Below the pieces are notes generated by a model that saw only the letters and a list, made by a program, of their open reading frames with translations, was not told the origin of the DNA and ran no database searches. 64,000 nt of DNA from Erythroxylum novogranatense (Eukaryota; Streptophyta; Magnoliopsida; Malpighiales; Erythroxylaceae). Below, piece by piece: positions 48,998-59,859 of the stretch (positions within the stretch are counted from its first letter, which is position 1; every line of letters begins with the position of its first letter). The translations under genes and the position numbers were made by a program. Where the stretch lies: contig CM057235.1 of the NCBI GenBank assembly GCA_029891385.1, forward strand, positions 11,093,001 through 11,157,000, given 5' to 3'.

Positions 48998-49244
48998 TGT
49001 TGCTACTGGACATTTTATATTGATTTTAGATACATAATTTGTTAAACTCTTGTCCATTTAATGTTTAAATTGCACTAATTAAGAATTATATGTTTTAATT
49101 TTAGGTACACAATATATTTGGAATTTTTAAAAGCCTAAAGCAAGGAAAGCTCTAAAAGAAAGAAAGAATATTAAAAAGAAAAAAAAAAGAAAAATGTTAA
49201 TGTTTTAGATGTTAACGTTCTTGGCCAAGGAAAGTGAGAGCTTG

Positions 49245-51849
49245 TGTTGGGCCCCATTTCCAAAGCTCAAGAATCCATCTGGGGTCAAAAAGTGTGAGCG
49301 GGTTTCCTTGGAGGGTTATTTCAATGAACCCTTATTTTATTTCCATAAATCTTTTTAGATTCAATACTAAAGGATACCAATTTGCGTGGAGAGGTAGAAA
49401 ACTTCAATAGGAGTCTATTGTTTCAAGAATCATCTCATTTGGAGGTCGGATGACGAAGTTATGGCCAAAAGAATCCAACATGTTTATGTCCTAAATCATT
49501 TTGTACCTCTCTTGGAGCAATTGACATAACTTTTTATACAGATGTCGGATTGATGTCGTTTTTGGACCATTTGAAAGTATACTTAAATATCTACAACTTT
49601 TATGAGATCACAAAGCAAGATTCTGCCTCTAAAAGGGTCAGAAATAGGACAGAAGATGACGATACAAATTAAGAGGGTCAAACTAAGGGGGTCAAACTAA
49701 GACAGTCAAATTAAGACGATCCAAAACTAAGACGATACAAAACTAAGATGATACAAAACTAAGACGATACAAACTAAGACATTCCAAAACTAAGATGATG
49801 CAAAACTAGGATGATACAAACTAAGACGATCCAAAACTAAGACGATACAAAACTAAGATGATACAAAACTAAGACGATACAAACTAAGACGATCCAAAAC
49901 TAAGATGATCCAAAACTAAGATGATACAAAACTAAGACGATACAAAACTAAGATCGATCTCCATAGCTGTCACATACACACATCCTATCCAATATCACAA
50001 CCTGTAAAGATCATAACTTTTCACTACGATATCCAAAACTTACAAACTTTATATCGTTGGAAAGCTCAAAAGATCATCTACAACTTCCAAGAAGACTATT
50101 TTTACCTGTTCTACCTAGATCATTCCAAAATTTTCCCCGAATTCAGTACACAATTTTATCCCTATGGAAAAGTTGAAATATGAAATGTACACTACAAGAT
50201 AATAAGTACATCTACAAAAAAAACTTCTTCAATACTCAATTCATTTCCAAATCAAAATGAAGTTCACACATAGCTTCCATACATAGTTTACATCAAAGTG
50301 TTAACCCAAGTTACAAAAATACATTTGGATGCTCAATGTTCAATATGCTTATAAAGCTATTCGAAAGTCTAGCCACTAACTTAGTACAAAAGCTAACTAT
50401 CTTTGAATTTATCCAATTGCCTTGCATGGATCACTGATCTTCTCAATCTACACTTGAGGAGTGGGAAAAATATTGGGTTGAGCTACACAGCTTAGTGGCT
50501 AGGATATTTATAGCTATTAGTAACAAGCCACACAATCAAATATATATATGAATATTCATATTTGCAACCATGTCATTTCTTAATCTAACAATGCAAGTTC
50601 AACTTTCACAATTCCAATTCATAACTCATAACTTAATATATAATCAAAGCATAACACACAAATTTCATTATAGCTTAACATATCAAAATGCAAATGCACA
50701 AACAATTGGCTCGAGGGTTCCATGGAACAAAACAAAGAAACCGAGGTTTACTCCGTAAACGAAACGAGTCCACTTTTCAGATCTCGTGGGCCACAAGCGG
50801 GCAATCGGGAGAAGGCTTTATATCAACATGCACGTGACTATGAAACGGTTCCTCTCTCGCCTAAACACAATCAAATTCCATGCTTAATTCAACCATTCAC
50901 AATCTCATATTTTCATTCTTTTTCTTTATACAAAATGCCATGACTCAATGCAATGGCATAGCATGATCATACATACAATTCAATTGTTCTATCACAATGT
51001 CATACATCATAATGCAATTTCAACATCACAACAGTTCAAGCAATTCATTTTAACACACCATACACACACAAGGCATTTTTCCCATTACACAATAACTATA
51101 AATAAATTACCCACCTTATAACTCTTAAAAATCCAAATTCAATTGTGCCCTTCCTCTTGCTCTTGGGTAGGTTCTTGATTTCCTAACACAACCAAAATTC
51201 CCATTTAATTCCAATTCCAATGGAAATCCCCCAAATTTTCATAATTATAACAAAATGGAATTAACACACATCAAGCTCAAACTTAACCTATCCATAGTCC
51301 ATATAAGTTAGAAAACCCAAAACCTAACTTAGAAACCCATCTTCTTCCTCCAATCATTCCCAACACAAAACTCCTTTCTCTCTCTAAACTTCTTCATGCA
51401 CAACACAACAACCCATTTCTTTACTAAAGCAAGAAGAAGATGATGAACTTACCTTAAAAGCTTGATTTTTCTCTTCTTTCCACGATTTTCTCTCTTCCTC
51501 CTCTAGCTTTTCAATTTTTCTTCCCCTTCTCCTCTCTCTCTCTCAATTTTTCTCTCTTTTCTTCTCCTCCTTGGTTGTTCACGACATCTCCCACTGTTCT
51601 TCAAATTTTAAGACTCATCTTTAACTTTTTCTTCCAATTATGCCCCTCACTCACTTGGTTTTTCCCATTTTGCCCCTCCTTTGTCTTTTATGTCTCTAAT
51701 CCTTTAATCCACTTAACACAAGTCAAATTTCTAATCCTTCCCTCACTTTTCTAATTCATGCCCAATTCTAAAAATAAATAATTAAACAAACAAACAAAAA
51801 AAAAGATAACTAGACAATGAATAAGAATTAAAAAAAAAAGGATCCAACA
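49245..51849 (-). mobile_element. LTR-12: minus-strand solo LTR, 2605 bp (GGGCCCAACA family)
   Basis: It starts tgttgggccccatttcc at 49245 and ends ggatccaaca at 51849. The perfect target duplication GCTTG is at 49240-49244 and 51850-51854. It aligns, reversed, with LTR-2. On the minus strand a splice-donor-like aag|gtaag lies near 51452. The tandem array at 49640-49958 replaces the unrelated array found at the same place in LTR-2. No genes. Confidence 0.93.
49640..49958 (-). repeat. Tandem array aactaagaygatacaa in LTR-12, with 110-bp higher-order period
   Basis: About seventeen units of 14-19 bp such as aactaagacgatacaa and aactaagatgatccaa. A five-unit block starting aagacgatcc recurs at 49713 and 49823, 110 bp apart, showing a second round of duplication. 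It lies next to the conserved block of the LTR (aggcagaatcttgctttg on the minus strand). Confidence 0.85.
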
Positions 51850-53009
51850 GCTTGTGCATAAAGCGGAGGTTTAAAAATGTGAACTAAGAAGGTGGACCGT
51901 AAGGGTTTAATGGAATGAAACAAAGAGAGCTGGAAAAACAAGGAGTGTTGCTAGTTTTGCACGAAAGGTGGAACAAACCACAATTTTTATTTGTCACATC
52001 AAATTATAAGATAGAAGAGTTGAAACAGTTGGTAACGTTAGGCAGTGTTGGTGGCGTAGAGAAGAAAATGAGGGTGTGAACATTGAAAAAGAAGGGGACC
52101 AAAAACCTTAAAAAAATAATCAATACAGAGACAAAAATCAAACATGGTAGTTGCAGCACAATCAAAGGAAGAAAGCAGCTGGCGGTGGAGAGTAATTTGC
52201 GTGAATAAGGTAGACCATAAGCAATTATTTTTCTAACATGAAGGCACTAAAACAGGACATTGAACCTTCCACTGGTAAATAACAAAGCAACTAGTCGCAT
52301 AGACACAAAAAAGATGAAAATGAAAACAACTCCTCATTGCACTCAGGCCACAACCACCATTTAACACTTTCCACTCACACAATGAAGACAACTGGTGGCC
52401 TCAAAACAGATTGAAGTTGGTGGTTGGAGAGGAAAGGAACGTGAGCTGGTGGAGATAAACAATTGAAGATAGCTGGTAGAGAAAGCAAGACATGGTGGCA
52501 AAGACGTTAGTTGGTGGAGACACACATTAGCTAGGGACACTTCATACGCTGAGGAGAACAATGTTGGTAGCTAGAGAATGTGAGAAGCTGGTGGTGGCTA
52601 AGAGCATTCACGTTACACCACTCAAAGGAGAGACACTCCACTCCACAGACAACGAGGTAGCTGGTGGCTTAAAGAAAAATGATAAAACAAGTTGAGTTGG
52701 GGAGAGAGAATAACATTTGTAGCTAATGGAAGAAAATGTTGAGGTGGCAAGGAAATAAACAGCTGGTGGCACAACCTAGAGGAAGCAACAGACTCCACTC
52801 ATTAACACAACCCTTCACTCATTTTAAAACAACACAAGCATGTTAGATAATAAAAAAAAAGTGGGCAGCTGCATTAAAAGAGGAGAGTAGCATTATAGTG
52901 AAAGAGGATAAGAAGCTAGGAGGGATATGAATGAATAAGGTGGAAGCAAACCTTATTTGTCACGTCAATGAATAGTAGGGAAGCTGGTAGTGGAGAGAGT
53001 AGAGGACGT

Positions 53010-54842
53010 TGTTAGAGTAGTGCCCTGAAGGCAATCGCCTTTAGCACATTTTGTACAAAGTTGTGTACATACTTTATGAATAAATAAAGAAAGGCATATT
53101 TCATTAACTTGTTGTTCATTATTTATGAATGGATATTGATCTATAAGCAAATTAATGAAGTCCATGATATATGACATAGCATGAAGGAAATTGTGATGTG
53201 ATCATACTACTGAGATTCCTATCATGTGCAATTATGTCAGTATCTAAATTATCCTTAGTCATAGGATTACTGAGATTGGACATCGGTAATCCGGAGAGAC
53301 TAGTACATCTCAAGCTCCTTGATTTGATCAAGCAGTGGATCTCAAAAGCTGTAAATATGAGATATTTAGGGTTGAGATGTGGATGCTTACTAAAGGTAGT
53401 AAGTACATTGGATGACCTGCTATGAGATCATCACATGGATGTTCTATTCTAATGTCAGTGATAATCTCATCATAGCAATGGTGCAAGTATCCTTAGACTT
53501 GAGGTGCTCAAGGATATCTTGGATACTGATTCTGTGCTTTGACTCCATTCCTTGTTGCCTTATAGAGGTCGCTCATAGGGTGGTGATTAGGTACAGCTTG
53601 AGGTATTCGAAGGTAATTGAGTAGCCAATAGAGGATTCACCACTTCTATGATAGCAGAAGATGATACCCATGGCCTCTTGTCAGGGTCATTACTTGGAAG
53701 TCTCTGGCCGGAGCATATATGTCATGAAGAATGTCTTCATTGACATATTAAGTAATGAGTCCCATGACAAGAACTGAAATCACTTGGACTAGATTTGACG
53801 TAGTCAGTCTAGTAAGAGTTGACACATTGCCCATACTCATAACCAAGTGGGGTATAGCATGGTGAAAGGAAGAATTGCACGGCAATTGTCTATGGAAAGG
53901 TTCGTGATATGGTTCATGATGAATACATGATCATTCGTCAAACCAATTACTTTCCGGTCAATTGGGGGTCATGATGTGTTGCTAGATGCTGCTCATGACT
54001 TGCTTGGATTAAGTGTTAATCTAAGTGGCCAACATAACCGGGAACCTAATGGGTTACACGCATAAGAGTGTCTCGGAGAATTCATAAAATAGTTTTGGAC
54101 AGAGTTCCAATATATGGAGAGCAAACGGATTAAATGGATCCCGATGAGATCGAGATATGTCCCGATGAGATCGCGACATCGATATTACTGAAAAAGGTTT
54201 TCCGGGGTTTTTCCCATACCGGGACCCGGTAGGCCGGTAGGACCGACCCCAGTGTGACTTGGCCACTTCAGCATTTATTTATATATATATATATGATTAA
54301 TTAATTAAAGAATTAATTAATTAATATATATATATATATGTTATACGTGGAAAGTGGAAGAACCTTCTCCTTTATGCTTTGTCATCAAATTACATTAAAT
54401 GATAATAGACAAAAAGAAAAGATAGAAGAGTGGATGATCGTTGATGCTTAAAATGAGGTTTTAAAACCTAAAGGAAAAAAAGGAATGAAGGTGATCTTCG
54501 TGGGTTTTCAAAAGGGTTTTGAAAAACAAAAGATTTCCTCTCTTTAAAGCTTCATCTTCAAGCTTCATTCATCCTTCTTCATCGTTGGTTTCCAAGCTCT
54601 CCAAGAACAAGGTAAGATCTAGCAGTCTTCAACTTGTTCTAGCTATTCCCGGGTCAAAGGGTTTGTCCCGGTTAGGTTCTCCGATTTTTGCGTGGATACC
54701 GTTAGAGACAGTCTCCTTTGGCCGTTATGGTTTGAGTTTGTTGTATAGACACATGGATCCTGGCTTTCGGGAAGGTCCCAGAACAAAAAATTTTGTTTTC
54801 GACACCGTGGGCATGTGATGCTCACACCGGGATTTTCCTACA
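53010..54842 (+). repeat. 5' LTR of COP-13, 1833 bp
   Basis: Starts tgttagagtagtgccctg and ends gggattttcctaca. An AT-rich palindromic stretch with (TA)n lies at 54276-54340. A splice-donor-like caag|gtaaga is at 54611/54612. Confidence 0.95.
54276..54340. repeat. (TA)n and ATTAATTAATT inverted repeat in the COP-13 LTR
   Basis: Two (TA)n runs flank taattaattaaagaattaatt. The stretch is kept, with length changes, in the 3' LTR (about 62724-62781) and partly in the duplicated fragment at 54909. It could serve as the TATA region, since a donor-like site lies about 270 bp downstream; this is inference. Confidence 0.6.
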
Positions 54843-54843
54843 G

Positions 54844-54855
54844 TAGTATCAGAGC
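54844..54855 (+). other. First primer-binding site of COP-13, one mismatch
   Basis: TAGTATCAGAGC differs from the tRNA-Met PBS TGGTATCAGAGC at the second base. It abuts the true LTR end, as judged from the 3' LTR end at 63284. Confidence 0.75.
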
Positions 54856-54908
54856 CACTTGTGTCGTATATAACGAAGAAACCATAACTAGGTCGGAGTT
54901 GCCTATTG

Positions 54909-55495
54909 ATATATATATATATATATGTTATACGTGGAAAGTGGAAGAACCTTCTCCTTTATGCTTTTTCATCAAATTACATTAAATGATAAAAGACAAA
55001 AAGAAAAGATAGAAGAGTGGATGATCGTTGATGCTTAAAATGAGGTTTTAAAACCTAAAGGAAAAAAAGGAATGAAGGTGATCTTCGTGGGTTTTCAAAA
55101 GGGTTTTGAAAAACAAAAGATTTCCTCTCTTTAAAGCTTCATCTTCAAGCTTCTTCATCTCTTCCTCCATCGTTTCTTCCAAGCTCTCCAAGGACAAAGG
55201 TAAGAGCTAGCACTCTTTAATTTGTTCTAGCTATTCTCGGGTCAAAGGGTTTGTCCCGGTTAGGTTCTCTGATCTCTGCGTGGATACCGGTAGAGACGGT
55301 CTCCTTTGGTCGTTTTGGTTTGACTTTGTTATATAGTCACATGGATCCTGGCTTTTGGGAAGGTCCCGGAACAAAAATTTTTATTTTCCGCACCGTGGGC
55401 ATGTGATGCTCACACCGGGATTTTCCTACAGTGGTATCAGAGCCACTTGTGTCGTATATAACGAGAAACCATGACTAGGTCGGAGTTGCCTATTG
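54909..55495 (+). repeat. Duplicated LTR end plus second PBS
   Basis: This unit of about 588 bp repeats 54321-54908: last part of the LTR, LTR terminus (55430), PBS and about 50 leader bases. The first roughly 250 bases are nearly identical to the first copy; the last roughly 270 bases differ at many places. The second PBS (55432-55443) is the perfect TGGTATCAGAGC. The 3' LTR lacks the duplication. Confidence 0.9.
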
Positions 55496-56555
55496 CTTGT
55501 GACGATGATGCATGTTGATTGTGTGAATTTCGAATTCAGTATAGAAATATAATTTTCGAAATTTTCTTGCCCGGATATTTTCACAAGATTTTGTTTCATA
55601 TGCCTGTGGAAGCTTGGAATTTATCAATGTGATTTGTTATGGTTTTGCTAATTTATTCCCTAATGTTCTGGTTGCTGTCTTTGTGCACATTCAATGAACA
55701 GGCATGCTTATAAATTCGAGAATAAATTTTGGAAAATTTTTTTTTTCTGATTTGCTTTCACCAACATGTCTCTAAGATGTTTATGAATGTCTATGAGAAT
55801 GGAAAAATGTTTTCAAGGTGATTTACTATTTATTTGAGAATTTATTGTGTGCTGTTGGGAATAATTTTGTTGAGGAACACATATTCTACATTGGCTTTGT
55901 TGCTGAGGTTGGATGAGTTTTTGTTGGAAATAAATCCTGAAAACATTCATGAAGCATTTTGGGAACATTTTGTAACCTCTGTAATTTTCTCAGAATTTAT
56001 TGAAAATTTTTCAATGAGTTTTTTAAGCAAAAGACAGAACTTGTCAGTTTTGAGAAAGTTGCTGGAGCTGTTTTGTTTGGAATGATAAATTGTGTATTTC
56101 TCAATTCCAATGCCTTGTATCATTTTTAATGTGATTAAAAATGTGTTATATTGATGTTGTATGCTTTCCAAATTGAATTTCTTGAAATTGGGTTTCCAAA
56201 TATTTTTCGGATGTCAAATGTGTCACATTAGCGTCTCGTTAGTGTATTTCGTTGTCTTGATTATTTTGGCCTTCACAAATTTTGTGACAAGTGACGAAGT
56301 AATCTTGATAAAGTTTAGACTACCTAGAGATACTTAGGGTGATAGTTTGATATTCTTAAATTATTTGGAGATCTGAATGAATAAGAGTGTATTCATCAAT
56401 TTCAAGTTTTTCATGTATAGTTTGACTATATATGGTAAGCATGGAACAATGAAAGTGTTTCATTGGTACATCATAATAAAGGATATTACACTTGGTATTG
56501 TGAATTGGAATTGCACGGATTGAGAAATTAGCCGATTAGATAGCAATTCCACATG

Positions 56556-56735
56556 GATAAGTCGACTAATAAAGATACAAGTCGACTTGTCCGGTGCACT
56601 GTAGACGCATAAGTCGACTTGCACAATGGTACAAGTCGACTTGTTCGTGCACAGCTGCATAAGTCGACTTACACATGCATAAGTCGACTTATACACTAGC
56701 ATAAGTTGACTTACACATACACAAGTCGACTTACA
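56556..56735 (+). repeat. AAGTCGACTT palindrome array in the COP-13 leader
   Basis: GTCGAC cores at 56561, 56581, 56613, 56635, 56663, 56683 and 56725, plus one GTTGAC at 56705, mostly within (at/ac)AAGTCGACTT and spaced 20-32 bp. The same decamer makes the array at 42872-42955 in LARD-10, which is otherwise unrelated. Confidence 0.9.
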
Positions 56736-57169
56736 ACATGCAAAGGTGGGATGATGGATGATTTTAGGTATAGACTCAATGTGATTGATGAAATACCATA
56801 AATCATTCAATATAGTCATGGTGACTATAATCCTACGGCTTGGAGGAGAAGAAGATGAGACCTGAGAACCCTCACATATAATATGAAAACTAACGCCTTT
56901 CATTAATATGGGGAGAACCAGAGTTCTTATAGAGTTGGGTTGTTGGGTAAACCCAAGCTCACTCTATACGGATATGTTCGAACCATGAAAATAAGATTTT
57001 CAGATTAATGGGTCGGTTTTCATTAGAAGCGTTGATTTGTTGAGTAAAATCAAGGTCAACGTGGACAGAGGCGAAATTGGGCAGTGTGCATCAGATGTAC
57101 GCGCATCAAGAGTTGATAACCCAATGTGTGTGCATACATTACGAGTTGATAGCACTAGTCGATAGTTGC

Positions 57170-57349
57170 ATCTATGAAGCAAATGGTATGACTGATACCT
57201 GCCGATAGATCTAAGGTGGCTTGTTGGGTAAACCCAAGGTCATTTTAGTAATGTCGGATATCTATGATGCAATTGGTATGACCGATACCTACCGATTGAC
57301 CTAAGGTGGCTTGTTGGGTAAACCCAAGGTCATTTTAGTAATGTCGGAT
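57170..57349 (+). repeat. 90-bp tandem duplication in the COP-13 leader
   Basis: 57170-57259 and 57260-57349 are two copies of one unit with about seven differences. Each holds ggcttgttgggtaaacccaa. COP-7 has a single copy at about 22800-22890. Confidence 0.9.
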
Positions 57350-57515
57350 ATCGACCCAATAGGACATTTTGTCATAATGTTTCTTGGATTCGTACTGAGG
57401 GTTATGGATTCTTTGAAACTAGTGGGAGCCATATGCATGTCATTCAAGTCCTTATGATCATGCATGTAATTCTATTCTAACATTCTTTCTCTCTTTTCCC
57501 TATAGGTTATTGAAG

Positions 57516-58398
57516 ATGACTTCCAGTGTGAACTTGCGCTCACTTATGGACTCCAACAAATTAACTGGACGTAACTTTCTAGATTGGTTGAAAAATCTGA
57601 GAATTGTTCTCAGGTCTGAGGAACTGGGATATGTCCTAGATGTTCCACTTCCTGATCCACCTGCTGCTGATGCTTCTGATGAGGATCAGAAAGCATATCG
57701 TAAGCATCTTAAAGACAGTGACATGGCTACCTGCATTATGCTCGCATCTATGTCACCAGAGCTGCAGAAGCAGCATGAGTCTATGGATGCTAATACCATA
57801 GTGTTTCATCTTAGGGAGCTGTTTGATGAGCAAGCTCGGTCTGAAAGGTTCGAGACCTCGAGGCTACTCTTCACTACTAAGATGACTCCAGGTTCATCTG
57901 CAGTGCAGTATGCACTGAAGATGAATGGGTATATTGAGAGGTTGGTCGTCTTAGATTTTGTTATGGATTATGAATTAAGTGTTGACTTAATTCTAGTTGG
58001 ATTGTCTGATAGTTATTCACAGTTTGTGTTAAACTATCGGATAAACCAAATATCCACGACAATCCCTGAGTTGATCAATTTGCTCAAGACAGCAGAGCAA
58101 TCTATCAAGAAGGATAGCAAGCAAGTGCTTATGGTGGACTCTTCTTCTGGTTCAAAGAAAAAGAAGCTGAAGAAGAAAAGGTCTAAGAAACCAAAAGGAA
58201 GTCTAGCCAAGAAGAAAACCAAAGAGAATGCACCAAAAGGAACTTGCTTCCATTGTGGCAAGACTGGCCACTGGAAGCGGAATTGTAAAGTCTATCTAGA
58301 AGAATTGAAGCAGAAGAAGGCATCAGATGCCTCGACTTCTTCAGGTATGTTTGTCATTGAGGTTAATACTGTTTCTGACCATAACATATGGGTATAGA
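57516..58398 (+). CDS. gag: COP-13 Gag
   Basis: Copia Gag: forms the cytoplasmic virus-like particle and binds element RNA. The ATG at 57516 is chosen because it starts the block MTSSVNLRSLMDSNKLTG, shared with COP-7, and sits just after the candidate splice acceptor. The frame is open for about 293 codons. Residues 15-32 hold the conserved KLTGRNFLDWLKNLRIVL start; a Lys-rich basic stretch precedes the zinc knuckle CFHCGKTGHWKRNC at residues 244-257 (C-x2-C-x4-H-x4-C, intact). It ends NIWV then TAG, because a one-base deletion relative to COP-7 breaks the read-through into protease. In an intact element Gag and Pol would be one polyprotein. Confidence 0.92.
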
Positions 58399-58770
58399 TA
58401 CCGGTTGTGGCTCACACATATGCAATGATATGCGAGGCCTCGAGGACGATGAGCATTCATGAAGGAGAACTAGACCTGCGTGTGGGAAATGAAGCAAGAG
58501 TTGCTGCATTAGCCGTAGGTACTTATTTGTTGTCACTCCCCACTGGGCTTGTAATTAAATTGGATGAATGTTATTTTGTACCTGTATTAACAAAGAACAT
58601 ATTGTCTGTTTCTTTTTTAAATAGAGCTAGTTTCCATTTGACTTTTAGTAACAATGGTTGTTCTATTAGTTTGAATGGAATGCTTTATGGTACTGGTACA
58701 TTATGCAATGAAATTTACATATTAGATATGTCACATCCAATTATGAATGTCAATGACACGAAAAGACATA
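58387..58770 (+). pseudogene. COP-13 protease, frameshifted at its active site
   Basis: It would process the Gag-Pol polyprotein. The active site DTGCGSH is present in the frame starting ATAGATACC (58396) but is out of frame with Gag because of a one-base loss compared with COP-7 (gtattggatacc against gtatagatacc). That frame ends at a TGA near 58461. A second shift near 58455 restores the frame ELDLRVGNEARVAALAVGTY, which continues to NEIYILDM. So the catalytic Asp is encoded but not on one continuous frame. Confidence 0.85.
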
Positions 58771-59780
58771 AACGAGATAATTTAAAATCAACTTACTTAT
58801 GGCATTGTCGCCTTGGCCATATAAATGAGAGACGCATAGCTAAGCTCCATAAGAGTGGTAGTTTAGGGTCATTTGATTATGAATCATATGACACATGCGA
58901 ATCTTGTTTATTAGGCAAGATGACTAAATTACCCTTTAAGGGAAAGGGTGAACGAGTGACTGGAGTATTAGACCTAATACATTCAGATGTATGTGGTCCG
59001 ATGTCCATCCATGCCAGAAGTGGTTGTCTTTACTTCATTACCTTTATCGATGATTATTCTCGATATGGGTATCTCAGATCGATGAGATACAAATCAAGCA
59101 TTTGAAAAGTTCAAACAATTTAGAAATGAAGTAGAAAACCAACTTGGGAAAAGTATCAAGACATTACGATCAGATCGTGGTGGGGAATACTTAGACCAAG
59201 AGTTTTTGGATTATCTCAAAGATAATGGGATTTTATCTCAATGGACTCTTCCTTACACACCACAGCATAATGATGTGGCAGAAAGGAGAAATCGAACCTT
59301 GTTAGACATGGTACGATCAATGATAGGCTTTGCAAAGTTACCGAAATCCTTTTGGGGGTATGCAATCGAGACAGCTGTTTACTTGTTAAACAGAGTTCCA
59401 TCAAAGACAGTTGATGTTACTCCATATGAGATGTGGACTAACAAAAGACCCTATCTTACTCATTTGAAAGTTTGGGGTTGTCCTGCTTATGTGAAGCGGA
59501 CACAGTCAGATAAACTTGATGCAAAGTCTGACAAGTGTTTGTTCGTAGGATATCTTAAGGAAACAATGGGATATCAATTCTACCTTGCTGAGGAACAAAA
59601 GGTGTTTGTTTCGAAGCATGCTGTCTTTTTAGAGAAAGAGTTTCTTTTACAAGAAGACAGTGGGAGCAAAATTGAACTTGAAGAAGTTCAGGATGCTCGA
59701 ACAGACGCAGATCAACTGTCTGAACCTGAAACTGTCACTCATACAGATGAAGTAACAGTTCAACCTTCTAAAACACACGA
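58771..59780 (+). pseudogene. COP-13 integrase, one frameshift
   Basis: It would insert the cDNA and cut the staggered target. TYLWHCRLGHINERRIAKLH and YDTCESCLLGKM form the HHCC zinc finger (58788-58925). VLDLIHSDVCGPM holds the first catalytic Asp (near 58985). A two-base deletion near 59095 (aaatcaagcatttg) shifts the frame. LRSDRGGEYLDQEFLDYLKD (59166 on) holds the second Asp, and PQHNDVAERRNRTLLDM holds the Glu. LKVWGCPAYVKR and CLFVGYLKETMGYQFYL are the usual C-terminal blocks. All three catalytic acids are present. The frame continues through a linker into RT. Confidence 0.92.
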
Positions 59781-59859
59781 AGTTCATAGGTCACGTAGGA
59801 TACACTCTGTTCCCGAGAGATATGGATTTCTCGTGAATGAACAGGATGACGTATTGTTC

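Larger units (their letters stand above)
54612..57505 (+). other. Candidate leader intron of COP-13
   Basis: Donor acaag|gtaagatc (54612) lies in the LTR. The acceptor region has a branch-like ttctaac (about 57475), a pyrimidine tract and ccctatag ending at 57505, eleven bases before the gag ATG (57516). COP-7 keeps a similar acceptor before its gag. Splicing would remove the PBS, the U5 duplication and the AAGTCGACTT array from a gag mRNA. No transcript evidence. Confidence 0.4.
55496..57515 (+). other. COP-13 leader
   Basis: About 2 kb of untranslated leader. It contains the AAGTCGACTT array (56556-56735), several ttgggtaaacccaa hairpin motifs (near 56942, 57222 and 57312) and a 90-bp tandem duplication (57170-57349). 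The right part aligns with 22427-23065 of COP-7. No protein-like frame. Confidence 0.8.

Noticed and set aside
52361..52561. Cys-rich minus-strand small protein
   Set aside because: It lies in the GYP-9 3' LTR and is a reverse reading of AGCTGGTGG-rich repeats; the matching part of the 5' LTR is not open in the same way.
56556..56735. CRISPR-like array
   Set aside because: Repeats are only 10 bp, spacers vary from 10 to 22 bp, and the context is a plant retrotransposon leader.
56460..56903. 147-codon minus-strand open frame in the COP-13 leader
   Set aside because: It reads through the palindromic array, giving repeated STC/LST strings; no homologue is recognisable and COP-7 lacks it.
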